The notes under the pieces were generated by a model that was given only the letters and a program-made list of their open reading frames with translations, was not told the DNA's origin and did not search any database. Both the position numbers and the translations under genes were made by a program. DNA of 64,000 nt. Origin: Brachybacterium kimchii (GTDB lineage: Bacteria > Actinomycetota > Actinomycetes > Actinomycetales > Dermabacteraceae). Location: the NCBI RefSeq assembly GCF_023373525.1, contig NZ_CP097218.1:124001-188000 (forward strand), given 5' to 3'. Of this stretch, positions 40,993 to 49,192 are shown one piece after another. Each line of letters begins with the position of its first letter. The stretch's first letter is position 1.

Positions 40993-42036
40993 ATGCCCCC
41001 CGAAGAACCACCGAACGGCCACCCGCCGGCATCACCACCGGACTCGGGATCGGCCCCGCCGCGGCGCACGGCCCTGAAGGTGCTGGGCGGCGTCGTCGCC
41101 GCAGGCGCCATCGGCACCGCCACCTACGGGTCGATCGCCTCCGCCTCCGGCGGTGAGGATCTCCGCTCGGCCCTCACGATCATCGCCCCCGCCGCCGCCG
41201 GCGGCGGATGGGACACCGCCGCGCGCTCGATGCAGCAGGCCCAGCGGGCCGGAGGCATCGTGAACAACACGCAGGTCGTGAACATCCCCGGAGCGGGCGG
41301 AACGATCGCGCTGTCCAGCCTCGCCGGCCAGCGCGGCCACGCCGAGACCCTCATGATCGGCGGCACCGGCCTGCTCGCGGCGACCATCCAGTACGGGTCC
41401 TCGACCACGCTCGACGACGTCACCAACCTCGGCGTCGTCGTCGAGGAGAACGACGTGATCGTGGTGCCCGGCGATTCCGAGTTCGAGAGCCTCGACGACC
41501 TCGTCGAGGCGTGGAAGAAGGACGTGGGCGGCATCCCGTGGACGGGCGGCGGCTCCTTCGACCAGCTCGTGGTCACCCAGCTCGCCGTCGCCGCCGGCGT
41601 CACGGGCTCCGAGGTCAACTACATCTCCTCCGACGGCGGGGGAGAGGCCACCCAGGCGCTGCTGAACGGCACGGCGAAGGCCGCCTCGAGCGGCTACCCC
41701 GACTCGGTCGACATGATCGAGTCCGGGAGGCTGAAGGCGCTCGCCGTCGTCGCCGAGAAGCCGATCGAGGGCATCGACCTGCCCACCACCGTCGACCTCG
41801 GCTACGACGTGACCCTCACCAACTGGCGCTCCATGCACGCCCCGGCCGGGATCAGCGAGGACGAGATCTCCCAGCTGCTCGGGATCATCGAGGAGACGAT
41901 CGCGACGCCGGACTGGAAGGAATCCGTCCGCCACTACCACTGGGCGGAGAACATCGTGGACCGCGACGAGGTCCAGCGCTACCTGGACGAGCAGGCCGAG
42001 CTGATCCGCTCGCTGTACGAGGAGCTCGGCGTATGA
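40993..42036 (+). CDS. tctC: Tripartite tricarboxylate transporter substrate-binding protein TctC
   Basis: 347 residues. A Tat-like signal is visible: RRTALKVLGG then GVVAAGAIGTATYGSI. The mature part is TctC-like: LTIIAPAAAGGGWDTAARSM, VVNIPGAGGTIALSSLA, GIPWTGGGSFDQLVVTQLA and WRSMHAPAGISEDEI. It binds an organic acid outside the membrane for the TctAB channel. AGGAG lies 5 nt before the ATG at 40993; upstream in-frame starts lack a site. tctB overlaps it by 4 nt (ATGA). Confidence 0.88.
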   Translation: MPPEEPPNGHPPASPPDSGSAPPRRTALKVLGGVVAAGAIGTATYGSIASASGGEDLRSALTIIAPAAAGGGWDTAARSMQQAQRAGGIVNNTQVVNIPGAGGTIALSSLAGQRGHAETLMIGGTGLLAATIQYGSSTTLDDVTNLGVVVEENDVIVVPGDSEFESLDDLVEAWKKDVGGIPWTGGGSFDQLVVTQLAVAAGVTGSEVNYISSDGGGEATQALLNGTAKAASSGYPDSVDMIESGRLKALAVVAEKPIEGIDLPTTVDLGYDVTLTNWRSMHAPAGISEDEISQLLGIIEETIATPDWKESVRHYHWAENIVDRDEVQRYLDEQAELIRSLYEELGV

Positions 42037-42620
42037 CCACCACCCCGCACACCACCGACGCCCCGGACACCGAGCCCGGCGCCTCGTCGGCCGAACCGGA
42101 GACCGGGCTCCTCGCCGAGCTGTCCGTCCCGATCGTCATGGCCGCCTTCGCGATCTACCTGCTCGTGGGCATCGTGACCATGAAGCTGCCCGAGGGCACG
42201 TCCTTCCCCGGCCCGCGCTTCGTCCCCGAGATCCTCGCCGGGAGCATCGCGGTGCTCGTGATCGTGCAGGTCGTCAGCGTCCTGCGCCGCCACAGCCCGC
42301 TCGCACCCGACCGCACCCGCCCCGCCGGACGCGACGAGACCGAGGGCATCGCCGGCACCGTCACCCGGCGCGTCGGCATCGCCTGGGGCCCCTTCGCCTG
42401 GGCCGTGGGCGGCTTCGCCGTGTTCGCGGTGACCCTGCCCTACCTCGGCTGGATCCTCGGCGGCGGCCTGCTGTTCTGGTGCGTCTCGCGGTCCTTCGGG
42501 TCCCGCCGCCCGCTCATGGACGTGGTGATCGCGCTCGCGGTCTCCTCCGTCGCCTACATCTGCTTCGACATGGCGCTCGGGCTCGCGCTTCCCTCGGGCC
42601 TGCTGGGAGGGGGATTCTGA
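42033..42620 (+). CDS. tctB: Tripartite tricarboxylate transporter small membrane subunit TctB
   Basis: 195 residues with four hydrophobic segments; the conserved start PIVMAAFAIYLLVGIVTMKL and FPGPRFVPEILAGSIAVLVI identify TctB. It forms the membrane complex with TctA. Its ATG overlaps the tctC stop (ATGA) and its stop is followed one base later by tctA, so all three are translated together. Confidence 0.87.
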   Translation: MTTTPHTTDAPDTEPGASSAEPETGLLAELSVPIVMAAFAIYLLVGIVTMKLPEGTSFPGPRFVPEILAGSIAVLVIVQVVSVLRRHSPLAPDRTRPAGRDETEGIAGTVTRRVGIAWGPFAWAVGGFAVFAVTLPYLGWILGGGLLFWCVSRSFGSRRPLMDVVIALAVSSVAYICFDMALGLALPSGLLGGGF

Positions 42621-42621
42621 G

Positions 42622-44160
42622 ATGGATTCGATCAGCATGCTGCTGGGAGGGCTCGGCGACGCCCTCACCCTGACGAACCTGCTGTGGGTGCTCATCGGGT
42701 GCCTGCTGGGCACCGCGGTGGGCGTCATGCCCGGACTCGGGTCCTCGATGGCGGTCGCGCTGCTGCTGCCCGTCACCTTCGCCCTGGATCCGACGGCGGC
42801 GTTCATCATGTTCTCCGGCATCTACTTCGGGGGACTCTTCGGGGACTCGACGATGGCGATCCTCATGAACACCCCCGGGCAGGCCTCGGCGATCGCCTCG
42901 ACCTTCGAGGGCCATACGATGGCCCGCTCGGGCCGGGCGCCGCAGGCCCTCGCGACCGCCGCGATCGGCGCCTTCGTGGGCGGCATGGCGGCCTCGGTGC
43001 TCGTGGTGTTCTTCGCGCCGTGGCTCGCGGCCTTCTCCACGAGCTTCGGCCCCGCGGAGTTCTTCGCCCTCGCCGTGTTCGCGTTCTTCGCGACCAGCTC
43101 GGTGCTCGCCGACTCCGCGGTCAAGGGCCTGCTGGCCCTGCTGCTGGGCATCGGCATCTCGGTGATCGGCATCGACGGCGTCAGCGGCGCCCCGCGCTTC
43201 ACCGCGGGCTCGCCGCTGCTGTTCGACGGGATCTCGCTGGTCACCGTCACCGTGGGGATGCTCGCCCTCGCGGAGGTCATCTACGTGGCCTGCCGCGAGC
43301 GCTTCGATCCCACGCGCTCACCCATGAAGGCCTCCGGCCGGCCGTGGCTGAACCGTGCGGAGCTCAAGGAGGCGGCACCCGCCTGGGCGCGCGGCACGAT
43401 CATCGGGCTGCCCTTCGGCGTGGTCCCGGCCGGTGGATCGGAGCTGCCCACCTTCCTCGCCTTCGGCCTCGAGCGGCGCCTGGACTCGCGGCGCAGGAAC
43501 CCGCGCTTCGGCAAGGGCGCCATCCGGGGCCTGGCCGCACCGGAGGCGGCGGGCAACGCGACCACCGGCATGGCGATGGGCGCCCTGCTGGCCCTCGGCC
43601 TGCCGGTCTCCGCGACAGCGGCGATGATGCTCGCGGCGTTCCGCCAGTACGGTCTGCAGCCCGGGCCGTTGCTGTTCGACCGCTCGGCGGACCTGGTCTG
43701 GACACTGCTGGCGAGCTTCTTCCTCGCGATGATCGTGCTGCTGGTGATCAACCTGCCCTTCGCCCAGCTCTGGGCGAAGCTGCTGCTGATCCCCAAGCCG
43801 TACCTGTACGCGGGGATCGCGATGTTCTGCGGGCTGGGCATCTACGCGTCCAGCCCGTCGGTCGCCGACCTGCTGATCCTGCTGGTGATCGGGCTCATCG
43901 GCTTCCTGATGAGGCTCGCCGACTACCCGCTGGCCCCGCTGATCATCGGCATGGTGCTGGGACCGCTCGCGGAGACCAACCTGCGCGATGCGCTCATGAG
44001 CTCGGACGGGAACCCCCTCGCGCTCCTGGACGGGCCCATCGTCTGGCTCATCTACGCGCTGCTGCTCGGGGCGATCGCGCTGACGATCCTCTCCGCGGTG
44101 CGGCGCAGCGCGGCGGCCAGGCGGGCCGCGCGGGAGACGTCCGCCGACGTCTCCGTCTGA
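42622..44160 (+). CDS. tctA: Tripartite tricarboxylate transporter large membrane subunit TctA
   Basis: 512 residues, about 12 transmembrane segments, matching the usual ~500 of TctA. Conserved TctA stretches are GTAVGVMPGLGSSMAVALLL, FGGLFGDSTMAILMNTPGQA and GLAAPEAAGNATTGMAMGAL. It is the main channel; the solute is probably a tri- or dicarboxylate. The operon ends at the strong hairpin 44195-44233. No two-component regulator (tctDE) is present; an MmyB-like regulator follows. Confidence 0.9.
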   Translation: MDSISMLLGGLGDALTLTNLLWVLIGCLLGTAVGVMPGLGSSMAVALLLPVTFALDPTAAFIMFSGIYFGGLFGDSTMAILMNTPGQASAIASTFEGHTMARSGRAPQALATAAIGAFVGGMAASVLVVFFAPWLAAFSTSFGPAEFFALAVFAFFATSSVLADSAVKGLLALLLGIGISVIGIDGVSGAPRFTAGSPLLFDGISLVTVTVGMLALAEVIYVACRERFDPTRSPMKASGRPWLNRAELKEAAPAWARGTIIGLPFGVVPAGGSELPTFLAFGLERRLDSRRRNPRFGKGAIRGLAAPEAAGNATTGMAMGALLALGLPVSATAAMMLAAFRQYGLQPGPLLFDRSADLVWTLLASFFLAMIVLLVINLPFAQLWAKLLLIPKPYLYAGIAMFCGLGIYASSPSVADLLILLVIGLIGFLMRLADYPLAPLIIGMVLGPLAETNLRDALMSSDGNPLALLDGPIVWLIYALLLGAIALTILSAVRRSAAARRAARETSADVSV

Positions 44161-44194
44161 CTCCGAGAAGGGCATCCGCAGGGTCGGGCCCAAA

Positions 44195-44233
44195 GGGGGC
44201 ACCGGCAGGGTCTGGCACCCTGCCGGTGCCCCC
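44195..44233 (+). terminator. Terminator of the tctCBA operon
   Basis: GGGGGCACCGGCAGGGT and its exact inverse form a 17-bp stem around a CTGGC loop. It begins 35 nt past the tctA stop and ends 2 nt before a TAGTCT -10 for the next gene. Confidence 0.85.
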
Positions 44234-44234
44234 G

Positions 44235-44240
44235 TAGTCT
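44235..44240 (+). promoter_or_regulatory. Putative -10 of a leaderless promoter
   Basis: TAGTCT lies 6 nt before the ATG at 44247. Its -35 would fall inside the tct terminator. Confidence 0.5.
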
Positions 44241-44246
44241 TCGAGG

Positions 44247-45188
44247 ATGGATCCGATCACCGAACTGCGGGAGTTCCTCGCCTCGCGCCGCGCCCGCGTG
44301 CGCCCCGAGGACGCGGGCCTGCCCGCCTTCGGCAGCCACCGCCGGGTCGAGGGGCTGCGCCGCGAGGAGGTCGCCCTGCTCGCCGGCATCAGCGTCGAGT
44401 ACTACACCCGCATGGAGCGCGGACGGGTCGGCTCCGTCTCCGAGGAGGTCCTGCGCGGCATCGCACGCGCCCTGCTGCTCGACGACATCGAGTCCGATCA
44501 CCTGCGGCGGCTGGTGCGGGCCGCGGGCTCGCGCCGCCGGCCCGAGGGCCGCTCCCCGCGGCCGTCCGGGGCGGCGTCCGTCCGGGTCTCGGAGACGGTC
44601 CACCGGATGCTCGACATGCTCCCCGCGCCCGCCTTCGTGCGCAACGGCCGCTTCGACGTGCTCGCCGCGAACGCGATGGGCAGGGCGCTGTACAGCCCGG
44701 TGATCGAGTCGATGAGCGAGCCGAACACGGCGCGCTTCGCCTTCCTGGTGCCCTCCGCCCAGCAGTTCTTCGTCGACTTCCCCGGCGCGCAGCGCGACGT
44801 GGTCGCCTTCCTGCACGCCGAGGCCGGTCGCGACCCCTTCAGCAAGGACCTCCAGGACCTCGTCGGCGAGCTCTCCACGCGCTCCGACCGCTTCCGCGAG
44901 CTGTGGGCCGAGCAGGACGTGAAGCTCCATCGCGCCGGCACCAAGCACCTGCGCCACCCGCTGGTGGGGGAGATGGTCCTGGACTACGAGGCCTTCGAGA
45001 TCCCCGCCAGCCCGGGACTGCGTCTGAACGTGTACACGGCCGCACCCGGTTCGAGCGCGGCCGATGCGCTCGCCGTGCTCGGCAGCTGGGCGGCGAGCAC
45101 TGCGGGCGGGGCCGACGGTCAGGACGCGGCCTCGGACGAGGAGCCGAGCGCGGACGCACCGTCCCGGAGCCTCCGCCGCGAACCCTGA
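44247..45188 (+). CDS. MmyB-like helix-turn-helix regulator
   Basis: 313 residues. An XRE-type HTH at the start (LREFLASRRARVRPEDAGLP, then LRREEVALLAGISVEYYTRM) precedes the MmyB-like ligand domain (~120-285), with PAFVRNGRFDVLAANAMGRA and a KLHRAGTKHLRHPLVGEMVLDYEA-type end. These regulators often control a neighbouring reductase or transporter. The target is not evident; the tct operon next door has its own terminator. It is transcribed as a leaderless gene. The last ~30 residues are disordered. Confidence 0.88.
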   Translation: MDPITELREFLASRRARVRPEDAGLPAFGSHRRVEGLRREEVALLAGISVEYYTRMERGRVGSVSEEVLRGIARALLLDDIESDHLRRLVRAAGSRRRPEGRSPRPSGAASVRVSETVHRMLDMLPAPAFVRNGRFDVLAANAMGRALYSPVIESMSEPNTARFAFLVPSAQQFFVDFPGAQRDVVAFLHAEAGRDPFSKDLQDLVGELSTRSDRFRELWAEQDVKLHRAGTKHLRHPLVGEMVLDYEAFEIPASPGLRLNVYTAAPGSSAADALAVLGSWAASTAGGADGQDAASDEEPSADAPSRSLRREP

Positions 45189-45203
45189 CGGCGGGTCCCG
45201 TCC

Positions 45204-45566
45204 TTATACCGGATCGGTGAACGTGACGGGCGTGTCCGTCGCCCGGGCGTGCGCGATCTCCCGGCGCGTGGACTCGCCGAGGTACCCGTCGGGGTTCACC
45301 ACGAGCACGCGGTCGGCGAGGTCGATCCTGTGCAGATGCAGGGCGCCCAGGGCCGCCTTCTGCTCGCGGCCGATGTCCTGAGCCTCGTCCGGCGCGAACA
45401 CTGCCGGGGCCAGGACGATGGCTCCCGCGAGGGTGAGGTCGCGGGTGGCTTCCTGCATCTCGCGGGCGAACCGGGTCGATCCGCAGATGCAGACGATCTC
45501 GGGACGGTCGGACGGTGCCATGGGGTCCGCGAGCACGTCCCGGGACACCGGCTCCTGCCGGTCCAT
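45204..45566 (-). CDS. Nucleoside 2-deoxyribosyltransferase-like protein at the end of the nan operon
   Basis: 120 residues. EIVCICGSTRFAREMQEATR is the nucleotide-binding start, and HRIDLADRVLVVNPDGYLGE the conserved second half of the nucleoside-2-deoxyribosyltransferase-like fold (DUF4406 type). Members cleave or transfer bases from nucleosides or nucleotides, though many are of unknown activity. The ATG at 45566 starts one base past the nanE stop, so it is probably translated with it. Why it sits in a sialic acid operon is unclear. Confidence 0.75.
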   Translation of the reverse strand: MDRQEPVSRDVLADPMAPSDRPEIVCICGSTRFAREMQEATRDLTLAGAIVLAPAVFAPDEAQDIGREQKAALGALHLHRIDLADRVLVVNPDGYLGESTRREIAHARATDTPVTFTDPV

Positions 45567-45567
45567 C

Positions 45568-46248
45568 TCAGGACTCGACCGCGTCGCGGAACCAGGTGGT
45601 GAGGGTCGTGGGGTGCGTGATCGCGGTGCCCACGACCACGGCGAACGCACCGGCATCGGCGCAGGCCGCGGCCTGCGCGGGCGTGTGCACGCGGCCCTCG
45701 GCCACGAGCACGGAGGTCGCAGGCAGGGCCCCTGCGAGCTCGCTCAGCAGCTCGAGGTCGGGGCCCTCGGTGCGGGGGCGAGCATCGGTGTAGCCGGCCA
45801 GGGTGGTGCCGACGATCTCGGCTCCCGCCTCGGCCGCCGCGAGGGCCGACTCGAGGCTGTCGCAGTCGGCCATGATCGGACCCGAGAAGCGCTCGCGGAC
45901 GGCGGCGACGGTCTCGGCGAAGGTGCGGCCGTCGGGGCGGGGCCGCGAGGTGCCGTCGAGCGCCAGGACGTCCGCGCCGGCGTCGATCACGGCCAGGCAG
46001 TGATCGAGGGTGGGCGTGATGAAGACGCCCTCGCCGCCGTCCTTCCAGATCCCGATCACGGGGACGTCCACGGCCCCCTTCACCTGCCGGATGTCCTCGA
46101 GGCCCTGGGCGCGCACCGCGGCCGCGCCGCCGCGCTCGACGGAGGCGGCGACCTGCGCCATGGTGCCGGGGTCGCGCATCGGCTCCCCGGGGTAGGCCTG
46201 GCAGGACACGATCAGACGGCCCTCGAGGGCGGAGACCAGGGGATGCAT
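45568..46248 (-). CDS. nanE: N-acetylmannosamine-6-phosphate 2-epimerase
   Basis: 226 residues, a TIM-barrel NanE: SALEGRLIVSCQAYPGEPMR, VIGIWKDGGEGVFITPTLDH, ADVLALDGTSRPRPDG, MADCDSLESALAAAEAGAEI and VLVAEGRVHTPAQAAACADA. Lys in WKD and Glu in VAEGR are the expected catalytic positions. It converts ManNAc-6-P to GlcNAc-6-P. The ATG at 46248 has GGAAGGA upstream, just after a GGGAGC repeat. It is downstream of nanK. Confidence 0.88.
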   Translation of the reverse strand: MHPLVSALEGRLIVSCQAYPGEPMRDPGTMAQVAASVERGGAAAVRAQGLEDIRQVKGAVDVPVIGIWKDGGEGVFITPTLDHCLAVIDAGADVLALDGTSRPRPDGRTFAETVAAVRERFSGPIMADCDSLESALAAAEAGAEIVGTTLAGYTDARPRTEGPDLELLSELAGALPATSVLVAEGRVHTPAQAAACADAGAFAVVVGTAITHPTTLTTWFRDAVES

Positions 46249-46262
46249 CGCGGGATCCTTCC

Positions 46263-46286
46263 GGGAGCGGGAGCGGGAGCGGGAGA
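46263..46286 (-). repeat. Hexanucleotide tandem repeat before nanE
   Basis: (GGGAGC)x3 plus GGGAGA on the plus strand, directly upstream of the nanE ribosome site in the 101-bp nanK-nanE gap. Slippage would change the spacing of the leader but not a reading frame. Confidence 0.6.
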
Positions 46287-46349
46287 CAGAGGCTGCGGGT
46301 CGGAGACGGGCGGTCGGACGGGAAGGGCGCGCGACGGGCAGCGCCCGGG

Positions 46350-47366
46350 TCAGGCGATCGCCCAGGCCGCGGCGCCGAGCAGTGCCGCGCGCGCACCGGC
46401 CTGCGCGGGGACCACGGGCGTCGCGGAGACGACGTCCATCGCCTCGCGCGCGACGCCCTGCCTGAGGGCATCGTCCCAGACCTCGCTCGCGCCGACGACG
46501 CCGCCCGCGAGGGCGACGGTCTGGGCGTCCAGCACGTTCAGGAGCGAGCCGATGACGCGGCCCGTGGCGAGGCCCGCCAGGCGGTAGGCCTCGCGTGCCG
46601 GGCCGTCGGCGTCGCGTGCGGCGGCGGCCAGGGCGGGCCCGTCGGCGCACTGCGCCGTGTCCGCGCCGAGGCGCCGGGCGAGGTCGAGGATCCCGGGCCC
46701 GGAGGCGAGCCCCTCGAGATGCCCGACGCGACCGCACGTGCAGGGGACGGACGCGGCCTCGGGGACGGTCACGTGGCCCACGTGCCCCGCGGCCCCGCGC
46801 ACGCCCACGACCGGCCGGCCGTCGACCACCTGGGCGCCGCCGATGCCCGTCCCCACGGCCACGAGCAGCAGTGAGGAGGCGTCCCGTCCGGTGCCGAACA
46901 GGGCCTCGCCGAGCCCGTGCGCGTGGACGTCGTTGAGCGCCCGCGCGGGGGTGCCGAAGCGCTCGGTGAAGGCGGCGGCCACGCGCGTCCCCGGCCAGCC
47001 CGGCAGCGAGGACGTCGCGTGGGTGATCTCCCCGCGCGCCACGTCCACGACCCCGGCCGTGGAGATGCCGACGGCCGAGATCCGCGCCCCCGCATCACCT
47101 GCCCCGTCCGCGTCGCCGACGATGCGCGACCCGGCGTCGAGGGCCGCCTCGAGCACGGCCCTGGCCCCTTCGCGCGCGGGGGTCGGGACGGTCGTCTCCT
47201 CGAGCACCTCGGCGCGGGAGCGGTCCGGCGCGATCCTCACCCGTGCGGCCGTGATCTTGGTGCCGCCGATGTCGAGGGCGAGCACCGCGAGCGGAGCGGC
47301 GCCGGGTGCGGCGGCGTCCGATCCGCGGTCCGTCGCCTCGCGGTCGCGGTGCTCAGCGCCGGGCAT
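46350..47366 (-). CDS. nanK: ROK-family N-acetylmannosamine kinase
   Basis: 338 residues. The ATP motif VLALDIGGTKITAARV, GISTAGVVDVARG, LLLVAVGTGIGGAQVVDG and the GHVGHVTV segment define a ROK sugar kinase. The zinc motif reads CTCGRVGHLE, where most ROK proteins have a Cys in place of that His (CxCGxxGCxE). It phosphorylates ManNAc to ManNAc-6-P. The first ~25 residues are a charged extension. It overlaps nanA by 14 nt and lies before nanE, a typical nanA-nanK-nanE order. Confidence 0.87.
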   Translation of the reverse strand: MPGAEHRDREATDRGSDAAAPGAAPLAVLALDIGGTKITAARVRIAPDRSRAEVLEETTVPTPAREGARAVLEAALDAGSRIVGDADGAGDAGARISAVGISTAGVVDVARGEITHATSSLPGWPGTRVAAAFTERFGTPARALNDVHAHGLGEALFGTGRDASSLLLVAVGTGIGGAQVVDGRPVVGVRGAAGHVGHVTVPEAASVPCTCGRVGHLEGLASGPGILDLARRLGADTAQCADGPALAAAARDADGPAREAYRLAGLATGRVIGSLLNVLDAQTVALAGGVVGASEVWDDALRQGVAREAMDVVSATPVVPAQAGARAALLGAAAWAIA

Positions 47367-48312
47367 CCAGCAGTCCCGCCTGGTCGAGGATGGTGCGGAT
47401 GCGGTCGACCGCCCCGCCCTCGATCGGGGTCATGGGCAGCGACATCGTGTTGGTCGAGAGGACGCCCAGCTCGCGCAGCGCCGTCTTGAAGGCGCCCACG
47501 CCGGCGGCCGGACCGGCCTTGTCGGTGGGCTGGAAGACGATCTCGAACAGGGCCGCGAGGCGGTCCTGCTCGGCGCGCACCGTGTCCCAGTCGCCCGCGC
47601 GCGCCGCGCGGTCCATGCGCACGTACCCGGCGGGATCGACGTTGCCGAGCCCCGGCACCGAGCCGTCGGCCCCGGAGAGGTAGGCGCCGTCGACGACGAC
47701 CTCGTGGCCGGTCAGCAGCGTCAGCGGGGAGCCGGCCGCGCGGTTCAGGGTGGCCAGGCGGCGGAAGGACACGTCGTCGCCGCTGGAGTCCTTGACCCCG
47801 GCGATCGCGCCGTCGGCCGCGAGCTCCATGAGCTGGGCGGGGGCGAGCTTGACGTGCACGCAGACGGGGATGTCGTAGGCCCACACCGGCACGGAGGAGG
47901 CCGCGCCGATCGCCCGGAAGTGGGCGCCGATCTCGTCGGGCCCGGTGATCGCGTAGAACGGCGCGGTCGCGACGATGCCCGCGACGCCGTGCTTCTCGGC
48001 GGCCCGCACGTGGGAGATCACCCGATGCGTCTGCATGTCGATGACCCCTGCGAGCACGGGCACCTGACCGGCGACCTCGCCCACGACGGCGTCGAGCACG
48101 CGGTCGCGCATGGCGTCGTCGTGATACGCGACCTCCCCGCTCGAGCCGAGCGCGAAGATGCCGTCGACCCCCGCCTCGAGGAGGCGGGCGACGAGCCTGC
48201 TCAGGCTCGCCCGGTCGAGGTCGCCCTCAGGGGTCAGCGGGGTCAGGAGCGGCGGGACGACGCCCCGCAGCGCGTGCGATCCGCCGGTGGTCTCGGGTGC
48301 GGTGGTGGTCAT
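47353..48312 (-). CDS. nanA: DapA-family aldolase, probable N-acetylneuraminate lyase
   Basis: 319 residues. FALGSSGEVAYHDDAMR is the GxxGE phosphate/pyruvate region, WAYDIPVCVHV holds catalytic Tyr146 and GVKDSSGDDVSF the Schiff-base Lys174. The family includes dihydrodipicolinate synthase and N-acetylneuraminate lyase; the operon with nanK, nanE and a peptide-type ABC importer makes sialic acid the likely substrate, splitting it into ManNAc and pyruvate. The start has an AGGAGACACC site. Confidence 0.84.
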   Translation of the reverse strand: MTTTAPETTGGSHALRGVVPPLLTPLTPEGDLDRASLSRLVARLLEAGVDGIFALGSSGEVAYHDDAMRDRVLDAVVGEVAGQVPVLAGVIDMQTHRVISHVRAAEKHGVAGIVATAPFYAITGPDEIGAHFRAIGAASSVPVWAYDIPVCVHVKLAPAQLMELAADGAIAGVKDSSGDDVSFRRLATLNRAAGSPLTLLTGHEVVVDGAYLSGADGSVPGLGNVDPAGYVRMDRAARAGDWDTVRAEQDRLAALFEIVFQPTDKAGPAAGVGAFKTALRELGVLSTNTMSLPMTPIEGGAVDRIRTILDQAGLLDARR

Positions 48313-48358
48313 GGTGTCTCCTCCGAGAAGTTCGTGTGCAGTATCGATGATCCCGTGC

Positions 48359-49192
48359 TCAGAGCAGTGTGGGGGCCGCGGCGAGCAGGGAGCGGGTGTA
48401 GGGGTCCTCGGCGTCGGCGAAGACCTGTGCGGCGGGGCCGTGCTCGACGGCGCGCCCGCGGTTCATCACCAGGATCTCGTCGGAGACGAAGCGGACCGTC
48501 GAGATGTCGTGGGAGATGAAGACGAGCCCCAGGCCGAGCTCGGCCTTGAGGTCCATGAGCAGGTTGAGCACCTGGGCCCGCACCGAGACGTCCAGGGCGC
48601 TCGTGGGCTCGTCGGCCACGATCACGTCCGGTCGCAGGGTGAGGGCGCGTGCGATCGCGACGCGCTGGCGCTGGCCGCCGGAGATCTGGCGGGGGAGCAC
48701 GTCGAGCGCGGAGACGGGCAGGCCGACCTGGTGGATGAGCTCGGTCACCCGCTCCAGCCGCTCCTTCTCGGTGCCGATCCCATGGACCCGCAGGGGGTCC
48801 ATGAGCGCCTCGCGGACGACGAGCCGCGGGTTGAGCGCCGTCGCCGGGTCCTGGAAGACCACCGAGATGGTGCGGCCGAGCTCCCGGCGCGCGGCGCGCG
48901 AGCGTCCCAGCGCCGCGCCGTGGAAGAGCACCTCGCCGCTGGTGACCTTCTGCAGGCCGGTCATCACGCGCGCCAGGGTCGACTTGCCCGAGCCGGACTC
49001 GCCGACGATGCCGAGCACCTGCCCGCGGTCCACGCTCAGGCTGATGCCGTCGACCGCGCGGATGGTGTCGGGGTGCAGGAGCGATCCCGTGCGCAGGCGG
49101 TGCACCACGTGCACGTCGCGCAGCTCGATCACCGGGCCGTCGCCCCGGTCGTCGCGGGCGGCGCCGCGGGGGCGGGCATCCTGGGCGCTCAT
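48359..49192 (-). CDS. ABC transporter ATP-binding protein (DppF/OppF type)
   Basis: 277 residues. Walker A GESGSGKST, Q-loop VVFQDPATAL, signature SGGQRQRVAIARAL and Walker B VIVADEPTSALD. The C-terminal oligopeptide-type extension (SLLAAAPTL end) is short. It is one of two nucleotide-binding domains of the importer in the sialic acid operon and overlaps the permease-ATPase gene by 4 nt, so subunits are made together. Confidence 0.87.
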   Translation of the reverse strand: MSAQDARPRGAARDDRGDGPVIELRDVHVVHRLRTGSLLHPDTIRAVDGISLSVDRGQVLGIVGESGSGKSTLARVMTGLQKVTSGEVLFHGAALGRSRAARRELGRTISVVFQDPATALNPRLVVREALMDPLRVHGIGTEKERLERVTELIHQVGLPVSALDVLPRQISGGQRQRVAIARALTLRPDVIVADEPTSALDVSVRAQVLNLLMDLKAELGLGLVFISHDISTVRFVSDEILVMNRGRAVEHGPAAQVFADAEDPYTRSLLAAAPTLL

